A stretch of 64,000 bases of DNA from Tetranychus cinnabarinus. Lineage: Eukaryota; Arthropoda; Arachnida; Trombidiformes; Tetranychidae. The notes beneath the pieces were generated by a model. That model worked only from the letters and a program-made list of their open reading frames with translations, did not search any database and was not told the DNA's origin. Position numbers and translations under genes: made by a program. This document shows positions 13,301-25,377 of this stretch, piece by piece. Position 1 is the stretch's first letter, and every line of letters starts with the position of its first letter. The stretch lies in contig WHVY01000002.1 in the NCBI GenBank assembly GCA_022266195.1, forward strand, positions 5,843,001-5,907,000, written 5' to 3'.

Positions 13301-16300
13301 TCTCGGTATCATGCTAATGAATTCTTTAGCCGTGGAGATGTAGGGTTCAGAATGTATTTTGAAATTTTTCGGGTTTGGTTTGGTATTTCACTTTCACTTA
13401 TTCTTCCTTCAATTAGATCAGTTTTTTCCTCATTTTAATTGTATTGTTGGTATTCATATTGTTAGCTGAGCAATCAAAAAACTAGGAAACATCTATTGAT
13501 GCCATTGTGTGTTTCGCTATTGAAAAGGTATCCATTGAAACGAGATAAAAGACGAAAAGGCTTTTGGAATATGTGCCCATAAATGTACCATTTAAACGCT
13601 ATTCGAGTACAATGAATGTTTGCAGATCAAATCATCTTTAGTCATCAATTCCTATTGTTATTTGTGCACTTGTCGCGAGTTTCGTCATTTTAGTCATAAG
13701 CCGAACATAAAGCTTTCAATTGGCAAAGTCAATTGTCGCAACATTTATTTAACTACTATTAATAGAAATGAAAGTAAATATTTTCACTGAAACTATTTTT
13801 CAAAGCATTTAGAAAACGAATTAAAACTTTCAATTTTTTCCGTTTTTTAATCATCAAACCTCAAGATAAATCAATAAGGACAAAGATGAGGCCAAAATTG
13901 TTTTCTTGGTAATCATTTCAATAAAAGCAATTCTGGTTTGATGATTGAGTCTTCATCTGAATCTGAATTTCCATGGGAATGAACTCTTCTATCAAAGTTA
14001 ACAGATCAACATTTGGTTCTTCACCACAAAATGATAGGTTACCTCGATTGACGGACCCTCAAGTTGGTTACCTGTTAGCAAAAGTAAAGATAAAAAATGG
14101 TGTTGAAAGGTACAAACGGTTTTACTTTGCAATAATGATGGTTTCAGGTTATAATTTCATACTTGCCTCACTTAAGATGATGATGTTAATGGCGATGAAA
14201 AGATGAAGATGAAAAAAGGATGAGTTTTGGTATATTGCATTGTATCGATTAGTGTCAAAACTAATTGCCAGTTGAACACAGACGATATGGTTTTTTAGTG
14301 ACCATAAAAAACAGGTTATTCAATTTTTTCCTCTTCTTTGCCTTCTTTTTACCTTTTAACTTTTTTTCTAAATATTGAATGGAATTTTTCATTTCATCAT
14401 TAGGATGATGATGATGATGAGCAACATTATCATTTGACAGGTAACCAGGTTCTATTATATAATCAACTATTGAATCCTGTTCATCACAAGAACATCAACT
14501 TTTCTCATTTTCTTGCTTTACATTCATTACCTTTAACCATCAACCATATTCAAGATTCATCACTTTTTTTGCATTTCATTTTCTTTAACGCAACAATGAT
14601 CATCAAAGTGTATCAACATGACTGACCACAGCCTACAGATAATCACAACTAATCAAGTCCCTGGACTGACCTTTTACCCTTACCTAATCAAGCATCAGAC
14701 TAAAATCCCATGTAATGAGCAATTATTGAAGCGAGCAAAGAAAAGGTTGAAAAAGTTCAACTTTACAAATGTTGAAAAGAAAAGTTGAAATTTGCAAAAA
14801 ATTTAAATGTAAAAGGTCGACTCTTCACTTACAGTTTGAAATCCAATGTCAATCCCTTTAGGTCCATCCACTCAATCCTTTTTGGTCCATAATATTGTTT
14901 CATTGGTCGAACCTAAAAAATCAGATTTTGCTTTTCTTCAATTCCTCACAGACATTACGGAGTGCCAATTGATTAACAGAGCGACCGTCAACTCAGAGCA
15001 GGAAAAATTGTGAAAATCAAAATAAAACGGTTGAAGAAAACTTTTCATGATTTTTGAAATTCAGTGATTCGCTTTTAGAAATGCTTTAATATTGTTAAAA
15101 ATTTTATCGGCTAAACGTTCGATGAAAAGCTAAAAGTGGCTCAATAACCAACCTCTGATTGGACAGTTAAGCTGCTCTTACGAGACGAGAGAAGCAAAAA
15201 TGAAAAGGTAAAAGTATAACAATTATTGGTTGAAACTAGTAATGTTTTGTCAATGAAAGTGAGTTAACAGTAAATTTCATTTAATTATGTTGAATGTCAA
15301 ATCTGTTATCTCATTGAGATCTTTACGCTTTCCCTTTGTGTCTCTTGTTTGGCCCTTGTTTTTGTCTTTACCTGTGTTACCTGCCTTTTGTTGTTGTGGT
15401 TATTGTTTTCAACTTTTTTTCCCTCTTTTTGTTACCTTTTGTGTTTCTGTGTCAATCTTATCTTAATAAAACCAATATCGTTATGATAAGGATCAGTTGA
15501 ACATTCCTTTGGTTGATAAAAGGTGAAATCAGTGAAAGGCTTTTCTTCTTCTTGTTTTTCGCTGTTGTGTTTTTGACTGTCATGATGTGATTCATTCATT
15601 CATTCATCATCGTCATCATCATCATCATCATTTACCCTTTCCTTTGCGTTCCTTTTGCCTGTTTTACCTTTTCTTCAATGAAACTTACTCTAACAATCAC
15701 ACTCCCACTTTTTATCTCACCTTTGAATCGCTAAATTTTTCACGCCACTCACACAGCTTTTGACCTTTTCGTCCATTGAGACATTTGTTAACTTTTGTTT
15801 GTCTCTTTTGGACCCTCAATCTATTATTATCAACTTCTGTGATCGCCTTTTAAAGGCTTCATTTTACATTATAATGATAATAATAAATGTGATTTTGACG
15901 TTTACCTAAGCGAAGTTACTCTCTTTCAATGTTGCACGACACCGTAAAGCATCGATCTCTTTTCATTCTGGAATTTAACCTAAAAATTATTGATGATGTA
16001 AAATTTTTTCAACATTTCTTTCAAAAAGGTCAAATTGAGTTCTCATTCACTCTAAAAAGGCATAATCTCACAGTATTTACTTTCGATTTTCAAAAATTCT
16101 TACTTCGATTTCGATGCAGCTCTGAGGCGATTTCCAACACAATCAAGTCAATGATCGAAGATGAATATCGAGGTTCATTTTATCAGGTTAACAAGCAGCA
16201 CCTGATGAACAAATGATTCAATTTAATCAGCTAATAATGGGCATTGAGAAGTATCTTTTTGGATCATTGACGTAATGAGATTTGGAGTTTTGATTCGATA

Positions 16301-16609
16301 AGTTAGCTTTTGATGTTCCATCTATAGATGGCCTTTTCTAGACCATTTACAGCATTCAACTGTTGACTGTTTTGACGGAAAGCCTATTTTAGATTGGATT
16401 TGAGTCTATAAATTGATCTAACCAATCGATTGTCTCAGTTTCTTAATGAATTATTCATATTTACACAAAAATAACGAATCTTCGTTTATAGCTTTAAAAC
16501 TGTGGCTAAAACGCTGGATATGTTAAGGGATGCAATTGAAAAGGTTGAAGTGGAGGTTGAAGAAGAAGAAAAAGTGTAGAAAGAAAAATAGAAAGAGAGT
16601 TGACCTGTT

Positions 16610-16634
16610 TGACATTGGTCAGTGGGATATTGGT
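16610..16634 (-). repeat. Core of the dispersed repeat, inverted copy
   Basis: The reverse complement gives GACCAATATCCCACTGACCA then ATGTCA, matching the copy near 6190 over about 25 bases. The flanks do not match. Confidence 0.5.
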
Positions 16635-16999
16635 CCAGGTCACGATAATTCATCAAGAATGAGTGTTAAATATAAAGAAAAGGAGAGTAGGAGGAGATGA
16701 AAGTGACCATAAGACTATAAAGATTGAACTAGGTAAACGGTAGAAAAATATTTTCTGAAGAAAAAGAAGAAGAAGAAAAAGGTAAAGATCAATTTTAGTC
16801 TCATTCAGGCCAATTTATCACCGCACCTTGTTGACCATCTATGAAGTTGCAAAAATGTTGCTCGATGTGTGTCTAAATAAAAAGTAAGAGAAAAAGAAAT
16901 GTCAGTCCCTTCACTACAGGTCGTCACACTCTGATTGTGGTGTCACTGTCAACCTTAAAATGTTGACCCCGACCCCTTTAGGTATTAGGATAAACTGGC

Positions 17000-17480
17000 A
17001 GTCAAGATGAGACCAGAAGAAAGTAGCTGTGCAATTGAAGGTGTGAAAGGAAAGTGAGAAGGCTGGAAGTAGGTGGGAAGGGGGTCGATTGGAGGAGGAA
17101 AACTAAAGAACAAGAAAAGAGAAAAAATAATTTTCGAAACAAGGATGAAGATGAAGAGAGAGGGAACAAGAAAAATAGCCTGCAGTGAATATGTAACGAG
17201 AGAGAGAGAGAGAAGAATAATGTGAGAAGAAGATGGAGAAAAAGGTAAAAGGTAAAAGCGGAAAATGAGGAGCAAAGAAAAGAAAAGAAGGTTGACAGGT
17301 TTGGAGATGCTAAAGGAGGAGGAGGAGGAGGAGGTGGAAGGAGGTTAGCTTGGATAAAGGGTCGAAAAGGTAAAGGTGTGAAGGAAGACGAATGAGACAA
17401 AAGAAATTGAGATTTGCGAGGAATTGGAGTGGACATTGCAATAAATGGAATGAAAAGAAGTTACAAAAAGAAGAGAAGAG
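17000..17480. repeat. GA-rich tract with (GA)n and (GGA)n runs
   Basis: The plus strand is almost all purine for about 480 bp, including a GAGAGAGA run near 17201 and a GGAGGAGGA run near 17317. The antisense frames (Phe-, Ser- and Pro-rich) are by-products of this bias. Confidence 0.7.
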
Positions 17481-19943
17481 ATTGATTGACCTTCCAACTT
17501 GAAAAGGAAGAAGAGAAATGATGACGATTGTTGTTGATGATGATGATGATGATACAGTTACTTTAACAAGGCTAAAGTTGAAACTGTTCAGAAAGTGGAA
17601 GAAGCAATTTTTAAAGATGAAACCAGGTAAACCTTATAAATCTGTGTAGGTGAAGGTTTTGTGACATTTTACTTGGACAGTTTTAGAAGAAGAAAAAAGA
17701 TTTTCTCTTTTCTTCTTTCTTTCGTTCCAATGAGTGTCGAAAGAAAAGAAAGAAAAGTGTCTCAAGAAAACGCGTGACCCCTGAAGGGACAGGTAATAAG
17801 AGGTAAATGTTGTGTTCATTATTCGCTTCAAAATTAATCTCTTCCTTGGACTCCATTTTAATGGACAAAAAAAAGTCCAAAAACTTGAAGATTGAGAAAA
17901 AAGGGAAAAATGTTTCAATTGTTTCAATTGTTCACAATCAATTACTTTATTAGATTAACAACCAACTTAATCTTGTTGGTTGTGTGAAAAAAGATTTTCA
18001 TTTTTAAGTAAACAGAATGAAGTTTCAGTTCTCAATCTAATCTCATGAATGATGATTATTTGCATTTTTTGTCTTTCCTCATTTACCTTTTGTTCAAGTC
18101 AACGTTTGCAATCAATCAGATTGACAATTAATCGGATAATCAGATTTGATGAACAGCAAGGCCGATGGAAGGCGAACAAACGCAAATTTCCTTTAATACA
18201 GTTAATAATAATATTCACACAAAATCTGGTGATAACTTTGCTCTCTCTCTCTCTCTCTCTTCATCCTCACCTGATTTACCTTGAGGCACTGAGGCAATGA
18301 TGATAATAACCATTGGCAAGTTACACGTAAAAATTGATTCAATCAACCTTTTCTTGTTATTGACTTTTTTCTTCAATGAAAAAGTCTTGAAAAGAGAAAA
18401 GTTTTCAAGTTTAAAAAAATGAAATGAGTTGCAGATGAAGGAATGGTGATAATGATTTGAGAGTAAATTGGAATGACCAGAAGAAAAAGATTTAACCACA
18501 AAAATTGACTGATCATTTGAAAGGTGGACCACCAACAATTTGCTTCTCAATCTGAATGATGATTATAATTTGGCCAATGTGATGAATCAAGGAATGGAAA
18601 AGAGAGATTGGTGAAGATGGAAAAGGCTAAAGGTATGTTTAATTAGAGACTAATTTAGATGAAATACACTTGAAGATGAAACATGATGATGCATCAACTG
18701 GAAATGAAAAGTATCTTTAAACCATCATCATGATGAGGTTGTTAAGATGATATGTGCAAATGCAATAAGCTTGTAAAGATGGCCCAAACGCGAAATGGGA
18801 TAATTGATTGTTGGCCTCAGGGTAAGATAATCAATCCATCTTTCAACCTCCTCTTCATATCACCTTATCTTGCCCTCTTCACCATCATCCCTAATCATAA
18901 TCTTTTTGATCACCATTTTGAAGCAGCCTCAATCTGTAAATTAATCAAGTTAACAGCTAAAATAAAGATCTAGTAATTGTTAGCACCTAACGATTCACAA
19001 AATGCTACACAATAATAATGTTGTACCTTTTGCTTCACTGCGTTTTCAGGTTTAAAGGTTACCTTTAAGGTCAATCTTTGGATTCTTTTCGATTTTCTCA
19101 GCTTTACATTCTGGCCTTATATTAATCCATCAACACTTATCAAATTGCAACTGCATTACGCTTTTACCTTTAATTTTACTTTAACAAAAGTAAATAAAAA
19201 TTTACTTTTTCCCGGTAAATTTGAATATTTTTTTCAAGACTTGTAATTGTTTTACTTGTGAATTTATTTCCATTAATTTGCAATGATATTGATTAACCAT
19301 CGACAATTTATTTTTAGATGAATATCAATCAGAGTTTTAATTTTAATTTGTGTTTGGATAAACATTCCGTTGAAATATTGATCAGTAAATGGTTGATGTT
19401 GAAAACATGACTTAATTGTGATACAAGTTTGAATTGAAAAAAGGAGAAAAGGTTGAAAAAATCAATAGATTTAAGTGTTGATCAGGTCAGGTCAAGATTA
19501 ATTGTTTTGATTGGATTTGATTGGGACAAATTGAGTGGTTTCACTCGTCTAAATCAATGGTTTTACGCCGGTTTAACCTTCATCTTTATTTTGGAATTGA
19601 ATCTAATTAAATTGTTGAAAAGCCACTTTTAACAATCAAATGTAATTATTTTACCAATTAACTTGCTTTTTCATTATTTTTTTTGTTTCTTTTCTCCTTT
19701 TTTTCGAGAAAAATTTCCAATTTAAACTTGCAGTTAACTTCATTTCATTTGGTTAGACCAGTTGATTGGTGGTTTCATTTGAGTTCATTTAATTTGTTCA
19801 CACTTTCAGTTGATGATTTACATTAATCTAGTCATGTTTATTTCCAGTGATTATCTTCATTCATCTCAATTACGGTAAATTTGTTTACTTCTGTAACTGT
19901 GATTTTGTTTACGTTGATTAACTGGATTATTACTCGGATTTAG

Positions 19944-21968
19944 ATGATCAATAATCTCTGGTTAACCTTTTATTTTTTCATTGGATCCTGGTTTTTAATG
20001 GAAACCAGTTTATCAGGTAAAATAATTTCATTTTTAATTTACTTTTATTCAAAATCTGGTTTATTCCAAAGTCGCCATCTATACTTTAATTGGTAAATTG
20101 TTGCCTTTGTTAATTATTTTCTGCTTTTCCCCCTAAAAAATTAAACATCACTAGATGGCGACTAACCCTTGACTCTTTTTTGGGTTAAACTTTTACGTCA
20201 TTTCTTTGTTCTTAACTGTTCTTTTTTTGCTTGTTAGATTGTTATGAATCTGATTGGAATTCAATAAATACTCGGGTTTATGGTGGTACTCATGCCAAGG
20301 ATGCTGAATATCCGTGGATTGCTCATCTCAGGTAAATATTGTTTTTAGATATTATCGGTTTTGAATTGGAATCATGATGATCTTCTGATTTGTGTTTTTT
20401 TTGTGAGATTCAGTTTTTTTTGCTTCCTTTTCTTTGTGGTCAAACAAAACTGTAAAACAAACTTTAGGTTAAGTGTTAATACAAACATGATTCTTACCTT
20501 TGGGTCGGTGACTTTTTAGTCTCAAGTCCATCTTTACCTTATAAATCTCATACGTTTATCCTCACGCAAAAAGTTATCAGCTTAAGCAGAAGAGAAAATA
20601 AAAATCTTGCCTCATTTATTGTTTCCAACATTTACCTTTCGTAATAATCATCATCATCATCTTGGTTACAGTTTCGGTCTCACTCAATGCAGGTCACAAC
20701 ACAAAATACAAAGCTTTTTTTGCTTCTTTTTTCATTTCTTTTACAACAGACTCATTATCATCATTATTTTTTTCATTATTATTATGATTGCAAATTGGTG
20801 ACCAAATAATGATAATAACCAGCAGTACGTTTATAGTGAAAATAATAATGGTTGAATGGTAATGGTAAAGCAAGAAGGAAAAAAAACAATGTATTTCAAT
20901 TGGTTGTTTTAATGTTTTTTTTATTTCTATTTTCCGTCCATTTCTCGTAATAAGGTTTTTTATTGGTAAAAATACAACTCGCTATGGTCTATGTGGAGGT
21001 TCATTGATAGACGAATGGCACATAATTACGGCAGCCCATTGTATACATGATTCAAGCAAAAAACTGCGTCCCATTGAAAGTGTTGAGGTTTACTTGGGAG
21101 TTAAAGATTTAACTGCTCTTAATAAACCATACAAAGTGTCCAAATATTTTTATCCGCATAATTATAACCAAGAGACACTTTACAATGACATTGCAATCCT
21201 TCGTTTAACCAAACCAGTTGTTTTCACAGAAAAAGTTTCACCCGTTTGTTTAGCTAATTCTCTGGATAAACCATTTCTCACCTTGACTGTTGCTGGCTAT
21301 GGTAGACTTGGACCTAATCGTAAACCGGCTACATCTCTGATGAAGGTTGATGTCGAATACGTCGACAGTAAGTATTGTTAAACCAACAATTATTAGCCCA
21401 ATAGATAATAAAAATTTCGTCACTATTAATAATTCTCATGATAGCATATTAGAAGTATTATAACAATAGAGAGCAAGTCATTCAATTCATAGTTTCCTTC
21501 CCAAGTTCATTATACTTTTATTATCACCATTTGGGTTAACTATTGATCGATTGAGATAATCAAATTTGATATTAATATCTTATTACTTGTTGATTCATTT
21601 GTTTTTTTCTTATTTCCTGCTATTTGGGGAGAACAGAAGAATCTTGCAATAAGATGTTACGTGATTTTATAATACGAATGAACCCTGATATCGAATCTCG
21701 TGCAAAAAAATTTGAAATGCCTAAAGTACATGGAAGTCACATGTGTGCTGTGGATACCTTTAGTGGAGCCGATGCTTGTTCAGGAGACTCTGGAGGACCT
21801 TTGATGTACAAAGATCATAAAGATGGAAGGTATTATGTTGTTGGCATTGTTTCTGGTGCCATGGATGAATGTGGTGATCCAAGGACACCAGGATTTTATA
21901 CTACTGTAGCCAAATTTAGACCTTTTATTGAAAAAGTCGCTCCAGGAACAACTTTTTGTCAAGTTTAA
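19944..21968 (+). CDS. Secreted trypsin-like serine protease (S1A), four exons
   Basis: The exon model is 19944-20016, 20238-20331, 20955-21367 and 21637-21968, all GT-AG with matching phases, giving 303 residues. Exon 1 encodes a hydrophobic signal peptide (MINNLWLTFYFFIGSWFLME). Exon 2 encodes a short pro-region with a cysteine, then the activation site TRVYGGTHAKDAEYPW, so this is a zymogen cleaved before VYGG. The catalytic His is in ITAAHC, the Asp in NDIAIL and the Ser in GDSGGP, so all three are present. It is a single catalytic domain with no CLIP domain visible. Substrate is unknown; extracellular digestion or a proteolytic cascade are both possible. The stop lies only about 105 bp before the SoxB copy A start, on the same strand. 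The family call is secure; the start rests on the signal peptide and splice phase. Confidence 0.88.
20070..20163. repeat. Short inverted repeat in protease intron 1
   Basis: A perfect 12-bp inverted pair, AGTCGCCATCTA at 20070-20081 and TAGATGGCGACT at 20152-20163, encloses about 70 bp of AT-rich sequence. It could form a stem-loop or be the remains of a tiny inverted-repeat element. No target duplication was identified. Confidence 0.45.
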
Positions 21969-22073
21969 ATAATGAAATCAGGCAAAAATTTTCGTTGACT
22001 GACTGACTGATCTTAAATACATGCAGAGCCACGCACGGCTTCCCAACTAACCAGCAACTGTAAATAACCTAGA

Positions 22074-23060
22074 ATGCAGCCTCTAGACATCAGTCCAACA
22101 ATAACAGCAACAACAGCAACAACAAAAATGGGGTTGTACAGTATGTACGACTTGTGTGAAACTAATGGTTCATCAAATAATTCACCATCACCACACCACC
22201 ATCTTCACCATCCATCGCAACATCATCATCATCATCCTTCTCAGCATCATCATCATCATCCTTCTCAACATCATCATGCTGTGACAATCAGTGACAATTC
22301 ATCACATCATTCACTTCAATCATCATCCACAACTGTGAACAATTCTTCAAGCCCAACCTCATCACACACACCATCAACCACCAACTCATCTTCCCCACCA
22401 GCAACAGCCGCCGCCGCTGCTGCTTCTACCGCTGCTGCATTGGCAGCAAAAAATGAACATGATAGAGTGAAAAGGCCAATGAATGCTTTTATGGTTTGGT
22501 CTCGAGGGCAACGAAGGAAAATGGCTCAAGAAAATCCGAAAATGCACAATTCGGAAATTTCAAAAAGGCTTGGTACCGAGTGGAAGGTGTTATCTGAAAT
22601 TGATAAGCGACCCTTTATCGATGAAGCCAAAAGGCTACGAGCAGTCCACATGAAAGATCATCCAGACTATAAATATCGACCACGTCGAAAGACCAAAACT
22701 TTAATGAAAAAAGATAAGCCTTATTCACTAGCTAGTGGGTTAGATCCATTAACCGCGGACCCATCACGATCTTCGGCGGGGCCTACAAGTGCTGCAGCCG
22801 CATTAAGTGTATCTCGTGATCTCTATCAAATGAATGGATGCAGTTATCCACCAGTATCCATGCATGACTATCAACAACATGCAGCTTACGGTTCACCCCA
22901 ACCTGGTCTATATACCAGATATGATATGACTTCAGCTCCAATGGCCATGAGCTATATGAACAACTCAAATTATTCCCACCTGCCCATGTCAACTTATACC
23001 TCGATGGGAAGTTCTTGTGCCCCTGGACCAGAGATAAATTACTTACATCAGCCTAGCTGA
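22074..23060 (+). CDS. SoxN: SoxB (SoxNeuro-like) HMG-box transcription factor, copy A
   Basis: A single-exon gene of 328 residues. An N-terminal region rich in His, Ser and Ala (HHHHHP repeats, then an Ala run at about 110-123) precedes an HMG box at about residues 130-208, from RVKRPMNAFMVWSRGQRRKM to DYKYRPRRKTKTLMKKDK. TLMKKDK directly after the box is typical of group B1 (Sox2/SoxNeuro). The box binds the minor groove at ATTGT-like sites, and SoxB1 proteins specify neural tissue. The C-terminal half (MNGCSYPPVSMHDYQQHAAY onward) is almost identical to copy B. It starts very close to the protease stop and shares about 90 bp of 5' leader with copy B, so the duplication unit begins near 21983. 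Unbroken frame and conserved box suggest a working gene. Confidence 0.9.
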   Translation: MQPLDISPTITATTATTKMGLYSMYDLCETNGSSNNSPSPHHHLHHPSQHHHHHPSQHHHHHPSQHHHAVTISDNSSHHSLQSSSTTVNNSSSPTSSHTPSTTNSSSPPATAAAAAASTAAALAAKNEHDRVKRPMNAFMVWSRGQRRKMAQENPKMHNSEISKRLGTEWKVLSEIDKRPFIDEAKRLRAVHMKDHPDYKYRPRRKTKTLMKKDKPYSLASGLDPLTADPSRSSAGPTSAAAALSVSRDLYQMNGCSYPPVSMHDYQQHAAYGSPQPGLYTRYDMTSAPMAMSYMNNSNYSHLPMSTYTSMGSSCAPGPEINYLHQPS

Positions 23061-23112
23061 ATATTCAACTTTTAATCAATATTGTAACGCTTTTCACTTA
23101 GTTCATTTTGAC

Positions 23113-23118
23113 AATAAA
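23113..23118 (+). promoter_or_regulatory. Polyadenylation signal of SoxB copy A
   Basis: AATAAA about 50 bases after the stop, within a 3' flank shared with SoxB copy B (its counterpart is at 26809-26814). Confidence 0.6.
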
Positions 23119-23342
23119 ATTTGTGAGTAAATTTGTTTCAAATCTGACTGAGTTTCGGTTTTTTCTTGGCGCTTTCTGAATTTGCTGAATTTGAATAAAC
23201 CTTTTCCAACACCATAAGATTATCGATAAATATTTAAATTTTCCTTTCTCCATTCAACTGAAATTCAATTTCTGCATAATTAACCAAATTGATAAAGAAC
23301 CACTTTCATTGCTATTGAAATTTTTGAAAACCTGTCTGAAGT

Positions 23343-23541
23343 TTTGATAGTTTGATGAAACCATTCTCTTGTTTTAGGTAATTTTCTTTCTACCCAAAGA
23401 AGTTTAGTGGCAGCTAACAATACATGAAGATCATGACGAGCTTTTTCTTCAACTGACCGCGCTTTGACCAAAGTACCACAACTCTCTTCAAGTCGAGAAA
23501 GTGATAGCAAAAGAGAAATCGAAGTTGGATTAAATTTGATT
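23343..23541 (-). pseudogene. Prp6 gene fragment (duplicated, internally deleted)
   Basis: Two pieces of the Prp6 coding sequence lie side by side in the Prp6 orientation: 23343-23435 matches 27103-27195, and 23436-23541 matches 27406-27511. The 210 bp between them in the intact gene is missing, an in-frame loss of 70 codons, which leaves a 76-codon open frame running to 23280. It has no Prp6 N-terminus and covers only about 7 percent of the gene. I read it as the remnant of a second Prp6 copy made when the Sox-Prp6-INF2 block was duplicated, not as a gene. Confidence 0.88.
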
Positions 23542-25285
23542 TCTAAATAAATTAGTGAATAAGTAAATTTTTAACCAAAAGAGTTTATTTAGAGTGTTTC
23601 TTTTTTTTCATCTCAAGGTATTTTATACAGACCAACACAGGCTACATTTATTGCAGCAAAATATTTCAATAGTCATTGGCATCAGCAAATTATCAACAAT
23701 TATTGAGATTCCTTATATTTTCTCACAATAATGGTTTGGAAAGATTGAAAGATCACATTGTGGGCCGCTATACATAACAAAAAAACATCTTTACTCTCGC
23801 TCATTCATTTTGATCCTCTACTTGAGCTTTAATGCTGTTTTTTATCAAACTTACAACCTTGAGTATTTTCATCAGCTTTTCAATTGATCTTCCTGCAAAG
23901 TGAAATTGTTTTATTATTCTTGTTAGATTAAGAATTTAATCCAACTTGTGAACAACTTGTCACATAAATAAATATTACCTACAGTGAAACATTAACCTTG
24001 AAGATTCATTTTTTTCACCAAACAATTTACTAAAACATTAACACAACTGTTAAGCGTCTTCACAAAAATCAATCCAACAAACTATTTAGTCTGCCAAAAA
24101 TGCTTGTCAAGTGATTATAATGGCGATTTAAATGAGACTATTTGATGATCATGGAGAGGGATCAGTAAAGCAAATCAAATACGATTAAGAGTGTTCAAGA
24201 GCACGAAAACAAAACACTTTCATTGTTATTCCGAATCGGGTGAATCGCTGCAACCACTTGATCAACTGACCACTGAAATTGTAAAATTTACAAAAAGTGT
24301 TCATTTTTATATCTTAAACACTAGACTATTTTAGGCAGCTTTAATCAAACTACTTTGGTACAATTAGGATTGGGTTTTGTTGATCCAACAATCGATGGTA
24401 GTTGCTTAAAATAATATTAAATAAATGGCTATTACTTTAACAAGTTAACTCTATACTATCACATGGGAATATCAACCTTAAATCGGTTACTATTTAATTG
24501 AATTAAGGAAGAGTGAGAAGATGATGTAAGATGATTTGATTTTCCCTTTTTCTTCATTTTCTTCTTTCTTCCTTTTCTTATTATTATTTCATTCCATTAA
24601 TTTGTTGTTGTAAGGTTGGAAACGAAAAAAAATGGTTTAGTTTGTTGCACTGAGGGTTTTTATTGCAATCAAGTTAAACATCGTTCAATGTTTTTCCAGT
24701 AAAAGCAAAATCAAATTGATTCAACAGAAATCAAATAAAATGAAAGTGTAATAATCATAATAATAGTTGCAATAATGATAACCATAACAATAATAATATG
24801 CCACCTAAAATGGACATCTTTATTGAGTCGAATGTTGTCCTCAATAAGATGATTCCCTTAAGGGCAGAGTTTTTTTTTGTTAGGAAAACCAATAAATGTC
24901 AAGGATAAAAGTATCCCATAGATTGGTATGTTGATTTGATCCGTTTTATATACAGTCCCAACTATTGATAATTATGTCCTTTTCAATAAATCATATTCAA
25001 CGAGAAGAATTTCAAAAGATGTGTAACTTTGATTAACAAAGTATTGAGCAGCAAATTTGTGAAGATGTTCAATTTAAAGGCTATTGATAACTAGATGACG
25101 ATAGTTTCCCATGGATTCCTTTAATTTCACTGTTTGCTTTATGTTAATTCCTTTTGATTGATCCTCGAGTTTATATTGACGAGGCTTGGGTTGGAAAAAT
25201 TTAAATAATTACCAAAATTGAGTGAATATTGAATGTTAAATGTAAATAAAATGTTATTGTTTTGATCACATTTAATATTTGAAAA
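23542..25285. other. Gene-free stretch inside the duplicated block
   Basis: No coding signal, RNA gene or repeat recognised. By position it lies between the Prp6 and INF2 remnants, so it should correspond to Prp6-INF2 sequence or to a later insertion. I could not align it to either by eye. Confidence 0.5.
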
Positions 25286-25357
25286 TTGACAATAAAATTT
25301 GGGAGTAAATCGTTAAGTGATAAAAATTTCGAATAAAAGAACGAGTTTCATCATACC
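25286..25357 (+). repeat. Remnant of a third SoxB 3' end
   Basis: GACAATAAAATTTGGGAGTA then AATCG matches the polyadenylation region of SoxB copy B (26806-26828) with one mismatch. After a 29-base insertion, CGAGTTTCATCATACC matches 26829-26844. No Sox coding sequence precedes it. Confidence 0.65.
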
Positions 25358-25377
25358 GATAATTGATTCGTATATTC

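Larger units (their letters stand above)
6641..19943. other. Gene-free stretch of about 13 kb
   Basis: No supported gene. It contains simple repeats (CT-rich about 7150-7230, CATCAT near 15600-15630, GA-rich about 17000-17480, a CT run near 18240-18260), dispersed-repeat copies near 9471, 9757, 10145 and 16610, and unremarkable AT-rich DNA. A short GC-rich spot at about 12690-12745 was not identified. The size of the desert upstream of the protease and SoxB genes leaves room for distant regulatory DNA, but nothing in the sequence shows this directly. Confidence 0.55.

Noticed and set aside
15600..15630. CATCATCAT run as a possible CRISPR-like or satellite array
   Set aside because: It is a plain trinucleotide microsatellite with no spacers. 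No CRISPR array is present, nor would one be expected in an animal genome.
17002..17436. 144-codon minus-strand Ser/Pro/Phe-rich frame with a poly-Pro run
   Set aside because: It is the antisense of a GA/GGA-rich tract and a second antisense frame overlaps it, so it reflects simple sequence.
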